From Modicisalibacter tunisiensis (lineage in GTDB: Bacteria > Pseudomonadota > Gammaproteobacteria > Pseudomonadales > Halomonadaceae), in assembly GCF_020148005.1 (NCBI RefSeq), contig NZ_JAGXFD010000001.1, positions 850,825-914,824 on the forward strand: a DNA stretch of 64,000 nucleotides, given 5' to 3'. Each line of letters begins with the position of its first letter. The first letter of the stretch is position 1. Positions 37,150-45,940 of this stretch are shown here, piece by piece. The position numbers and the translations under genes were made by a program. The notes beneath the pieces were generated by a model. It saw nothing but the letters and a program-made list of their open reading frames with translations. It was not told the DNA's origin and did no database searches.

Positions 37150-37752
37150 TCAGGCGGCGAGGGCGGTGCGGGTCCGGCGCTCGAAGCGCCGCCACTGGCG
37201 ATTCACCTTGCGGCGCCCCAGGAAGGAGACGTGCGACGCCAGCTTGATGAAGTCCCGGTCGCCGATGCCATCCACGACATAGAGGTGCAGCCCCTCCCCG
37301 TCGGCCTCCGCGAGGATATTGCTGATGTGCAGATCGCTGCTGAAGATGCGGTTGCGAAGCAGGTAGTCATGCAGTTCCCGGAAGGCCGGTCGCAGCTCGT
37401 CCAGCGAGACCTGCCGATGCGCCAGCAGGGCCTCCACGCTAGGCAGCGGCCGCTGCCAGTCATCCTGAAGCAGGTCGAAGACCAGCCCCGGCCCGCGGTC
37501 CGTGGTGACCCAGCCGTGACAGCGCGGCAGGTGCGACCAGTCGACCCGGCGCCTGGCCAGGGTACGGAAGTACGCAAAATCCTTGGCATTCTGGTGCTTC
37601 AGATTCTGCCTGCGATGCGTCACCTTGATGCACAGATCCGTCCTGTCCGGATGGCGGTAACACTCCCTCTCCGTTCCCCGGCCGACGAGCAGGCCATCGT
37701 GCAGGGGCAGCTCGCCACGGTCTCCTTGCGGCGTCCGGCACGTCTCAAGCAT
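37150..37752 (-). CDS. YrbL family kinase-fold protein
   Basis: A 200-residue protein resembling E. coli YrbL, a kinase-like protein of the PhoP regulon. Shared points are LVGRGTERECYRHP, CIKVTHRR, AYFRTLARRRVDWSHLPRCHG, LLRNRIFSSDLHISNIL, and VVDGIGDRDFIKLA. The catalytic loop is SSDLHISNIL, with Asp and Asn kept, and the metal loop is DGIGD instead of DFG. It may phosphorylate core LPS sugars given its neighbours, but no substrate is known. It faces kdkA tail to tail, 14 bases apart, and its upstream region is the AT-rich scar. Confidence 0.78.
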   Translation of the reverse strand: MLETCRTPQGDRGELPLHDGLLVGRGTERECYRHPDRTDLCIKVTHRRQNLKHQNAKDFAYFRTLARRRVDWSHLPRCHGWVTTDRGPGLVFDLLQDDWQRPLPSVEALLAHRQVSLDELRPAFRELHDYLLRNRIFSSDLHISNILAEADGEGLHLYVVDGIGDRDFIKLASHVSFLGRRKVNRQWRRFERRTRTALAA

Positions 37753-37966
37753 AGCGATCCCTCAACGTCAGGACGTGACAGATCGCTAAATCTTAAGACA
37801 GCCTTAAGAAAAATTAAAGGTAGCAGACTAAATAAATCGGCAGACCGACAGGCCGAGCCACTCGCGGTACCGCTCGTCGGCCTCGTCGGCAAGATCAGAG
37901 AGCTTCTTACACAGCCTCAAGGTCGAGGCAATCCATGGCAAACAGTTCGCGGCCCGATGGGTAAGA

Positions 37967-38056
37967 TCAGATCGTCCGCATCCCGAGCAGCCGGTCGACT
38001 TATCGTAGACAATGAACTCGACCCCGGATCGGTCTATTAGTAGACTATCATCCCCC
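37967..38056 (-). pseudogene. Decayed fragment of a heptosyltransferase (GT9) gene
   Basis: About 90 bases here align with positions 36172-36262 inside the intact heptosyltransferase gene, in the same orientation, including TCGTAGAC, GAACTCGACCCCGGA and AGTAGACT; by eye well over two thirds of bases match. A one-base deletion (CCGG for CCCGG) shifts the frame, and there is no open frame on either side. The rest of the gap 37753-38109 holds no gene I can recognise. It looks like the remains of a second family 9 gene replaced by the AT-rich gene that follows. Confidence 0.7.
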
Positions 38057-38109
38057 CCCTATTTTTAAGCGATTCAAAGTAACTGCGAAAGCTGCAAGAA
38101 ACATAACTT

Positions 38110-39093
38110 ATGAGCGATTTTATGAAAAATGTGATTGGAATTTTTATCCGAAGCCGCCCTTTCTTTGGCTCTCAAATCACAACCTTACCCGCACTCTACT
38201 ACCTAAAAAAAACCTACAACAATAACCCTATAAATTTATTCAGCAGATACGAGCTATCTTGGTTTTATGAGCAATGCCCATGGGTCGAAAGCTTCAGTTT
38301 TTCCAAAAACATACTCAGCGACTTGAGAGTTTTTCCAAAAAATTGTCATTTGCTAGTCTCTTTCCAACCATCTTCAGAAAGCCAGTCCATTGTAAAATTC
38401 ATAAAGAGGCCTTCAGAAGCAATTGGATTCAAGCGAAAACAAGGAATATTTAGTCCATCATGGGACTTTGAGATACCTTTTAACGATAGTGAATATCGTG
38501 CTTCCCACTATCTTCGCCTTGTTAGCAAAAACAAACTAGACAAAAACTCAACTGAATTACCCCAACATCTTTCAGCTCCTTTTCATGAACTGGCAAAACA
38601 CTCCAAGTATCCTATAAGCTATACTCCTTCGAGTACACGCATCGCTATAATGCCAGGAGGTGGAGCCGGAAACTTCAAGAAATGGGGATTGAAGAACTAC
38701 TTAGAGCTTATAAATGCCATACGGGAAAACCATGGATCCGACATTATCTTTGACATTATCCTTGGGCCAAGTGAAACGGAAGAATTAAGCACTCTTAAAA
38801 AACAAAAAGCTAATTACATAAATCTTCACCACAACCTATCCCTTCCTGACCTCAGCAAAGTTGTGAATTTCTCACAACTTGTCATTGCGAATGACTGCGG
38901 CCCATCACATATTGCCCAATGCCTATCAAAACCTTATATAGGAATTTACGACAAACTTAAGCCAGAATGGATTTTTCAACACGCCGACTCAAAAATACTC
39001 ACTCCCCCAACCGACAGCGCCCCTATATCATCCATTTCGGTAGAAACTGTTAAAGCTCATTTCTCAAACATGATATCACGCCTCTATAATTAA
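38110..39093 (+). CDS. Glycosyltransferase family 9 protein, AT-rich, probably acquired
   Basis: A 327-residue heptosyltransferase-like enzyme. It shows the GT9 N terminus IGIFIRSRPFFGSQITTLPAL, the RIAIMPGGGAGNFKKWGLKNY ADP-sugar region, and LVIANDCGPSHIAQCLSKPYI. The core fold is present but the sequence is far from the two neighbouring GT9 enzymes. Base and codon use stand out sharply: many AAA, AAT, ATA and TTA codons against the GC-rich surroundings. Start could be ATG 38110 or 38122; neither has a strong ribosome site. It likely adds a variable core or O-chain sugar. The adjacent GT9 remnant suggests replacement by horizontal transfer. Confidence 0.8.
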   Translation: MSDFMKNVIGIFIRSRPFFGSQITTLPALYYLKKTYNNNPINLFSRYELSWFYEQCPWVESFSFSKNILSDLRVFPKNCHLLVSFQPSSESQSIVKFIKRPSEAIGFKRKQGIFSPSWDFEIPFNDSEYRASHYLRLVSKNKLDKNSTELPQHLSAPFHELAKHSKYPISYTPSSTRIAIMPGGGAGNFKKWGLKNYLELINAIRENHGSDIIFDIILGPSETEELSTLKKQKANYINLHHNLSLPDLSKVVNFSQLVIANDCGPSHIAQCLSKPYIGIYDKLKPEWIFQHADSKILTPPTDSAPISSISVETVKAHFSNMISRLYN

Positions 39094-39208
39094 ACCTGCA
39101 CCTAGTCTCATAGAATACCCCAATGCTTTAATAACAGAGCCAGTGCTTTACCTGATTTATCAGAGGGGTGGAAAATCGTCAAAGCATCATCCAAGTGAAC
39201 AGGCACTC

Positions 39209-40258
39209 TCAGGATCGGGCCACCCTCTCATACCGGAAAAGATAAGCGGCCGCCATCTGACGCGGGCTGAAGGCCTCCGCGCGGCGTCGCCCCCCGGTCG
39301 CGAGCTCGCGCCTCAGGGCGTTGTCATCATGGAGTCGCGCCAGGGCCTGCGCCAGGGCCTCGGCGTCACCCGCCTCGACCAGCAGGCCGGTTTCCCCGTC
39401 CGTGACCAGATCGGGGATTCCGCCGACGCGGGAGGCGACGACAGGCACCTCGCAGGCCATCACGTCCAGCAGCACCGATCCCAGCCCCTCGTTGCGCGAG
39501 GGGAAGGCGAACACGTCGAAACCGGCGATGTAGTCGACGACGTTGTCCTTGAAGCCCAGCCAGAACACGTTGTCCTGATCGCGGGATTCCGCCTGCAGCG
39601 CCTCGCCGTCCGCCCCGGCGCCCAGGAACACGAAGGCCATGTCGGGACAGCGTGTCTCGAGCCGGCGCGCCGCTTCCAGCAGCACACGCTGTCCCTTGTG
39701 GCGGTCGACCAGCGCCCCGGCGTGGCCGACGAGGAAGAGGCCGGCTTTCCGGCGGCCGGCGAATGACTCGCGGAAGGCCCGCGTCCTGGCCGGATCCGGC
39801 ACCGGATCGGAATGGGCGCTGGGGATCCGCTCGACCGGCCCCCAGCCACGGGCGACCAGCTGCGCCTGGATGACCCGGGAGATCGCGACCCGACTGGCGG
39901 CGTGCCGATAGCTCCAGCGGTTGAGGGGCCTGTCGCCCACCGGCGTGTCCACCCGTCGCGTGATGACATAGGGCACCCGGCGCAGGCACCAGTGCAGCCA
40001 GGCCCAGTGGACGGCCTTGGCTTCATGGGCATGCACCACGTCCACCCGGCCGACGGCGCCATGCCCCGCCAGCTGATGGTCCGCGGTAACGACCGTCACA
40101 CCGTTCACCCCGGCCAGCCTGTCACGCAGCGGCGAGTCCCGCCGACACACCAGCACCTGCTGGATGTGGTCGCAGCCCGCCAGCGCCTCGATCAGCAGCA
40201 GCGTCTGTCGCTCCCCGCCACGAAAGCCCTTGGCCAGATTCACATGCAGGATCTTCAA
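39209..40258 (-). CDS. Glycosyltransferase family 4 (LPS core type)
   Basis: A 349-residue GT-B glycosyltransferase. The N-terminal half has HVNLAKGFRGGERQTLLLIEAL and VDVVHAHEAKAVHWAW. The donor half (Glycos_transf_1) has VGHAGALVDRHKGQRVLLEA, FVFLGAGADGEAL, the EGLGSVLLDVMACEVPVV signature with the Glu pair region FPSRNEGLG, and VGGIPDLVTDGETGLLVEAGD. It presumably adds a sugar to the LPS core; the acceptor and sugar cannot be told. It is divergent from the GT2 gene at 40377, and normal in base composition unlike the AT-rich gene before it. Confidence 0.87.
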   Translation of the reverse strand: MKILHVNLAKGFRGGERQTLLLIEALAGCDHIQQVLVCRRDSPLRDRLAGVNGVTVVTADHQLAGHGAVGRVDVVHAHEAKAVHWAWLHWCLRRVPYVITRRVDTPVGDRPLNRWSYRHAASRVAISRVIQAQLVARGWGPVERIPSAHSDPVPDPARTRAFRESFAGRRKAGLFLVGHAGALVDRHKGQRVLLEAARRLETRCPDMAFVFLGAGADGEALQAESRDQDNVFWLGFKDNVVDYIAGFDVFAFPSRNEGLGSVLLDVMACEVPVVASRVGGIPDLVTDGETGLLVEAGDAEALAQALARLHDDNALRRELATGGRRRAEAFSPRQMAAAYLFRYERVARS

Positions 40259-40376
40259 GACGTTACCCAGCGCGTGTCAGTTGCTATCATCGGAACGCGC
40301 CGGGCGGCGAGCCGGCCGGCGCATTTCCGCATTCGGTCCACGGTCAGCGACCGCCCACGATTCCCGAGACGTCGTC

Positions 40377-41150
40377 ATGCAGCCCATCACCGGTATCGTC
40401 ATCACGCTCAACGAGGCGGACAACATCGTCGACTGCCTGCGCTCGCTCAAGCGGGTGTGCGACGAGCTGATCGTCGTCGACTCGCTCAGCGAGGATAACA
40501 CGGTCGCCCTGGCCGAGGCGGAAGGTGCCACGGTGATCGCCCAGGCCTATCTGGGTGACGGGCCGCAGAAGGCCCACGGGGTGCCGTTCGCGCGCCACGA
40601 CTGGATCCTGGCGCTGGATGCCGACGAGCGCCTGGATGACGACGCCGTCGCCCTGATCGAACGCCTGGCGCTCGACGATCCGAACACGGCCTATGCCTTC
40701 CGCCGCAAGAACTACGTGGGGAAACACTGGATCCGCGCCGCCGGCTTCTACCCGGATGCCGTGACCCGGCTGTACAACCGCACCACCGCCGGCTACCTGC
40801 CCAAGAAGGCGCATTCGTCGGTCCGGGCCCCGCGGGTCGAGCAGACCCGGGCCCACCTGCATCACTTCACCTATACCGACCTGTCCCACTGGATCCGGCG
40901 CATCGACGCGCTCTCGACCCGCGACGCCTGGGCGATGAAGGAACGCGGCGTCGCCCCCTCGGCCGTCCGCCCGACGCTGCATGCCGGCATCGCCGCCCTG
41001 CGCAAGTGCCTGCTCAAGGGCGGCATCCTTCAGGGCGCCGACGGCATGCTGGTGACACTGACCACGGCCTTTCGTACCTACATGAAGTACGCCAAGCTCA
41101 ACGAGCTCCACGAGAACGAGACGCCGCCCCCCACCGGCGATGCACCGTGA
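40377..41150 (+). CDS. Glycosyltransferase family 2 (WaaE/KdtX/LgtF-like)
   Basis: A 257-residue GT-A enzyme similar to the WaaE/LgtF group that adds glucose to the first heptose of the inner core. It begins ITGIVITLNEADNIVDCLRSL, then ELIVVDSLSEDNT, WILALDADERL (the DxD-like Asp motif), and RRKNYVGKHWIRAAGFYPD with RLYNRTTAGY typical of this group. The ATG at 40377 fits the family start; earlier codons of the open frame do not. It is followed 74 bases later by an OpgB-like gene on the same strand. Confidence 0.86.
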   Translation: MQPITGIVITLNEADNIVDCLRSLKRVCDELIVVDSLSEDNTVALAEAEGATVIAQAYLGDGPQKAHGVPFARHDWILALDADERLDDDAVALIERLALDDPNTAYAFRRKNYVGKHWIRAAGFYPDAVTRLYNRTTAGYLPKKAHSSVRAPRVEQTRAHLHHFTYTDLSHWIRRIDALSTRDAWAMKERGVAPSAVRPTLHAGIAALRKCLLKGGILQGADGMLVTLTTAFRTYMKYAKLNELHENETPPPTGDAP

Positions 41151-41224
41151 CCCTGCCGCCGCGGTTATGACAACCGGGCTGCGCGCTTGCTAACCTGACG
41201 ACATTGCCTGAAAGGATTCTCGCG

Positions 41225-42802
41225 ATGTCGATTCGATTGCCTGCCCGCCGCTGGTGGGCACTGGGCTATCTGGGGCTGTGCATCGGTTACACGGCGACCA
41301 CGGCCCTGGCCCTGCGCCATGCATGGACGCTGGCGGCTCTCCTGCTCTGGCTGGGGCTGGCCTGGCTGTTCCGCTGGGGGGACCCGCCCCACGCCCGCCG
41401 GGCCGCGAAAGCCTGGCCCTGGTCATTGCTGCCGCTGGCATTGTGGTGGGTCTACCTGTACCTGGCCGACACCTTCGGCAAGGTCGATGTCGGTGCGGTG
41501 GCCTTCCACCTCCAGGCCGGTATCGGCGAGAACGGCAGCGGCGAGCGCATCATCGCCGCCGTGGTCTACACCCTGGCCGGGCTGGTGATGCTCGGGGTCG
41601 TCACCTGGCTGGTCCGCGCGGATCACCGCTGGCGTCTGCTGGAGCGGCCGCTGGTGCTCTTCCTGCTGGCCTTTAACCCGCTGCTGTTCGGCCTCACCCT
41701 GCAGGGGGCCTCGATCGTCGCCGACGACGGCGCCTGGCTGGAGCGCCGCTACACGCCGCCGCGCATCGCCGCGCGCCCCGCCGACCCGCCCGATCTGATC
41801 TATCTGTACCTGGAAAGCACCGAGGCCACCTATGCGGACCGCGCGCGCTTCGGCGACGCCTACGCCGACCTGCGCAAACTCGGCGAGTCGGGGCTGGTAT
41901 TCCACGGCATCCGCCAGCTCGACAACACCGGCTGGACCATGGCGGGGATGATCGCCAGCCAGTGCGGCACGCCGCTGATGCCGGCCGGGCTGATGCACGA
42001 CAGCCAGTTCGAACCGCTGGAGCATGTGGTGCCGGGCGTCGACTGCCTGGGCGACCTGCTCGCCGACCAGGGCTATCACCTGACCTTCATGGGTGGCGCG
42101 AGCAACCAGTTCGCCGGCAAGGGGCTCTACTATCGCGAGCACGGCTTCGAGACCGTGCTCGGCCGCGACACGCTGCGCGGGCAACTGACCGATCCCGACT
42201 ACCTCAACAGCTGGGGGCTCTACGACGACACGCTGCTCGACATGGCCGTCGACCGCATCCGTGATCTCAAGGCGCAACCGCAGCCCTTCGGCCTGTTCAC
42301 CCTCACCCTGTCCGCTCATCCTCCCTACGGCCACCCGGCCCGCGCCTGCCGCGACCGCCAGGGCGCCTTCGACGGCGAGGACATCCTCTACTCGGTGAAG
42401 TGCACCGGCTGGCTGGCGCGACGCTTCGTCGAGCGGCTGCGTCGCGAGGGGCTGCTCGACAACACCCTGATGGTGGTGGCCAGCGATCACCTGTCGATGA
42501 AGAACTCTGCCTGGCAGTCGTTGATCGCCGGCCCCCGGGAGAACACCCTGATGCTGTTCGGCGACGGCATCCGCCCGGGCACGGTGCGGCGCGAGGCCTC
42601 GATGGTGGACGTGCTGCCCACCCTGCTCGAGGCGATGGGCTTCACGCTCCCCACCCACCGCGCCGGCCTGGGCGCCTCGCTGCTGTCGCCGGCCCGCACC
42701 CTGGTCGAGCGCCATGGCGTCGAGTCGCTCAACGAGCGCCTGCGCGCGGAGCGGGCCCTGCAGCGACGGCTGTGGCAGACCCCGTCGACAGAGTCCCCGT
42801 GA
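41225..42802 (+). CDS. Sulfatase-domain phosphoglycerol transferase (OpgB-like)
   Basis: A 525-residue inner-membrane enzyme with about four to five N-terminal hydrophobic helices (about 10-175) and a large periplasmic alkaline-phosphatase/sulfatase-fold domain. It closely follows E. coli phosphoglycerol transferase I, which moves phosphoglycerol to periplasmic glucans: LIYLYLESTEATYAD (metal Glu), the nucleophile Thr in NTGWTMAGMIASQCGTPL, WGLYDDTLLDMAVDRI, FTLTLSAHPPYGH and VVASDHLSMKNSAW (metal Asp-His). AAGGA lies before the ATG at 41225. Being in the LPS locus, it may decorate core or glucan with phosphoglycerol; acceptor is inference. Phosphoethanolamine transfer is a less likely alternative. 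Confidence 0.82.
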   Translation: MSIRLPARRWWALGYLGLCIGYTATTALALRHAWTLAALLLWLGLAWLFRWGDPPHARRAAKAWPWSLLPLALWWVYLYLADTFGKVDVGAVAFHLQAGIGENGSGERIIAAVVYTLAGLVMLGVVTWLVRADHRWRLLERPLVLFLLAFNPLLFGLTLQGASIVADDGAWLERRYTPPRIAARPADPPDLIYLYLESTEATYADRARFGDAYADLRKLGESGLVFHGIRQLDNTGWTMAGMIASQCGTPLMPAGLMHDSQFEPLEHVVPGVDCLGDLLADQGYHLTFMGGASNQFAGKGLYYREHGFETVLGRDTLRGQLTDPDYLNSWGLYDDTLLDMAVDRIRDLKAQPQPFGLFTLTLSAHPPYGHPARACRDRQGAFDGEDILYSVKCTGWLARRFVERLRREGLLDNTLMVVASDHLSMKNSAWQSLIAGPRENTLMLFGDGIRPGTVRREASMVDVLPTLLEAMGFTLPTHRAGLGASLLSPARTLVERHGVESLNERLRAERALQRRLWQTPSTESP

Positions 42803-42849
42803 GGGCGACGCGCGGTGCCGGCCACGTCCGGCGATGGCCGCCATGACGA

Positions 42850-43896
42850 TCAGCCCTGGCGGGCGATCGTCCGGCTGTCGCCGGTGATGGCCCGGAGCAG
42901 GCGCTCGGGCCGGATATGGTTGAGGCAGTTGGTATGACCCAGCGGGCAGGTGCGCTGGAAACAGGGCGAGCAGTCCAGCGCCAGGTAGTGGATCTCGGCG
43001 TTGTCGGTGAGCGGCGGCGTGTAGGCGGGCGACGACGAGCCGTAGATCGCCTGGACCCGGGTGCCGACGGCGGCGGCGACATGCATCAGCCCGGAGTCGT
43101 TGGTCACCACCTGCTCGCAGGCGGCCAGCAGGTCGACGGCATCGGCAAGGCGGGTGCGGCCGCAGAGGTTGACGACGTGATCGAGCCCCTGAGCGATGGC
43201 ATTGCCGTCCTCGGCGTCCCCGGGGCCGCCCAGCACCCACACGGCATGGCCCGCCGCGGTCAGCGACGCGGCCAGTTCGCGGAAGTACGCGAGCGGCCAC
43301 TGCTTGGCGGGCCCGTACTCGGCGCCCGGCATCAGGCCGATCGTCGGTCGCCCCTCGCCCAGTTCGAGCGTCTCGCGCAGCCGCTGCTGGTTGCCGGGGT
43401 CGACCCGCAGGCAAGGAGCGGGGATCGGAAAGTCGCCCGCTTCGGCCTCGGCGGCATCGCGTCCCAGCGAGACGAAGCGCTTGACGGTCTGGTCGAGCAC
43501 GCGCTTGTCGAGCCGGCGGCGCTCGGGGAGCAGCACCACGCGCTGCTCGCCGGTGAAGCCGACCCGCTCGGGAATCCGTGCCAGGAACGGCACCAGCGCC
43601 GACTTCCACGAGCGCGGCAACACGATCGCCCGGTCGAAGCGCCCCCTGAGCGAACGGGCCACCTCCCGGCGCGTCGCCCACCCGAATTCGCCGTGGCCGA
43701 CGTCGAGGGCGATCGCCTCGTCGACCTCGGGCATGCGCTCGAGGATCGGCAGCGACCAGCCCGGCGCCAGCACGCCGAGGTAAGCATCGGGATGGCGCTG
43801 CTTGAGGGTCATGAACAGGCTCTGCGCCATCACCATGTCGCCGACCCAGGACGGACCGACGACCAGCAGGCGCGGCGGCACGCGGCGATCACCCAT
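42850..43896 (-). CDS. waaF: Lipopolysaccharide heptosyltransferase II
   Basis: A 348-residue GT9 enzyme that adds the second heptose to the inner core. It opens with [19 protein letters not shown], the WaaF-specific start, and continues with [21 protein letters not shown], the [22 protein letters not shown]-heptose region, [19 protein letters not shown], and [17 protein letters not shown], a Cys-rich end typical of WaaF. Its start overlaps the hldD stop by 8 bases, so hldD-waaF is one operon. Confidence 0.94.
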   Translation of the reverse strand: MGDRRVPPRLLVVGPSWVGDMVMAQSLFMTLKQRHPDAYLGVLAPGWSLPILERMPEVDEAIALDVGHGEFGWATRREVARSLRGRFDRAIVLPRSWKSALVPFLARIPERVGFTGEQRVVLLPERRRLDKRVLDQTVKRFVSLGRDAAEAEAGDFPIPAPCLRVDPGNQQRLRETLELGEGRPTIGLMPGAEYGPAKQWPLAYFRELAASLTAAGHAVWVLGGPGDAEDGNAIAQGLDHVVNLCGRTRLADAVDLLAACEQVVTNDSGLMHVAAAVGTRVQAIYGSSSPAYTPPLTDNAEIHYLALDCSPCFQRTCPLGHTNCLNHIRPERLLRAITGDSRTIARQG

Positions 43897-44860
43897 GCAG
43901 CCAGTCCAGATAGGCCCGCACGCCCTCGCCCACGGTCCTGAACTCGGCCGTGTAGCCGGCCTCGCGCAGGCGCGTGATATCCGCGCGCGTGTAGCTCTGG
44001 TAGCGGCCCTTGAGTCCCTCGGGAAAGTCGATGTACTCGATCTCGCTCTTGGCCACGCCCTTGCTCGAGTAGTAGTCGATCACCGTCTCGGCGATCGCCT
44101 TGAAGGGCTCGGCCCGGCCGGTGCCCAGGTTGAAGATGCCGGAGACCTCGGGGTTGTCGAGGAACCACAGGTTGACGTCCACCACATCACCCACGTAGAC
44201 GAAGTCGCGGCTCTGCATGCCGGCATCAAAGCCGTCCCAGGCCCCGAACAGCTTCGGATTCTCGCCCGCCTGTACCTGAGTGTGATGATGGAAGGCCACG
44301 CTGGCCATCTTGCCCTTGTGCTGCTCGCGGGGACCGTAGACGTTGAAGTAGCGAAAGCCGACGACCTGGCTGGTGAAGTCGTCCCAGCGGGCCCGCACGT
44401 ACTGGTCGAAGAGCAGCTTGGAGTAACCGTAGACGTTGAGCGGCTTCTCGTGCTCCGGCGCCTCGACGAACACCTCGCTGCCGCCGTAGGTGGCCGCCGA
44501 CGAGGCATAGAGGAAGGGGATGCGCTTGTGCTGGCAGTAGTGCAGCAGCACCTTGGAATACTCGAAGTTGTTGTCGAGCATGAACTTGCCGTCCCACTCG
44601 GTGGTGTCCGAGCAGGCGCCCTCGTGGAAGATCGCCTCGATCGGCGGCAGGCCGGCGGACTCGCCGCGCAGCTCGGCCTTCACCCGCGCCAGGAAGTCGT
44701 CCTTGTCGAGGTAGTCCCCCAGGGTACAGTCGGCCAGATTGACGAACTGGGTACCGTCCGTCAGGTCGTCGACCACCAGCACGTCATCGTGGCCGCGCGC
44801 GTTGAGCGCCTTCACCAGATTGGCGCCGATGAACCCGGCGCCGCCCGTCACTACGATCAT
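43889..44860 (-). CDS. hldD: ADP-L-glycero-D-manno-heptose 6-epimerase
   Basis: A 323-residue NADP-dependent short-chain epimerase that makes the L,D-heptose donor. It begins with [21 protein letters not shown]; the catalytic Tyr-Lys pair is in [12 protein letters not shown], with [14 protein letters not shown] and [19 protein letters not shown] as further family landmarks. GAGGA lies about 8 bases before the ATG at 44860. An upstream start at 44908 would add residues before the Rossmann motif and is rejected. It is divergent from glyQ, sharing a roughly 130-base promoter gap. Confidence 0.96.
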   Translation of the reverse strand: MIVVTGGAGFIGANLVKALNARGHDDVLVVDDLTDGTQFVNLADCTLGDYLDKDDFLARVKAELRGESAGLPPIEAIFHEGACSDTTEWDGKFMLDNNFEYSKVLLHYCQHKRIPFLYASSAATYGGSEVFVEAPEHEKPLNVYGYSKLLFDQYVRARWDDFTSQVVGFRYFNVYGPREQHKGKMASVAFHHHTQVQAGENPKLFGAWDGFDAGMQSRDFVYVGDVVDVNLWFLDNPEVSGIFNLGTGRAEPFKAIAETVIDYYSSKGVAKSEIEYIDFPEGLKGRYQSYTRADITRLREAGYTAEFRTVGEGVRAYLDWLHG

Positions 44861-44990
44861 TTCAGCAATCCTCTGTGGCATGAGCGTCCCGCGCCGCCCG
44901 CGGTGCAATTCGGCACGGTGCCTATAACCGATTAACCGCTAATTGTATACTTGGCGGTTCGTGAATTCATGGGCCAACGGTGACCCTCAA

Positions 44991-45938
<948 letters not shown>

Positions 45939-45940
45939 GC

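Noticed and set aside
31816..37832. GGTAGCAGACTAAA 14-mer upstream of ilvA and again near 37.82 kb
   Set aside because: A few shared 14-mers are expected by chance in 64 kb, and no longer match or structure surrounds them.
39094..39208. Possible small gene between the AT-rich glycosyltransferase and the GT4 gene
   Set aside because: The short frame from 39143 runs through the GT4 gene antisense, has no ribosome site, and shows no family.
44943..44950. TTGTATAC upstream of glyQ as a third GntR operator
   Set aside because: glyQ is a housekeeping gene and the motif there overlaps a plausible -10 box (TATACT), so it is more likely promoter sequence.
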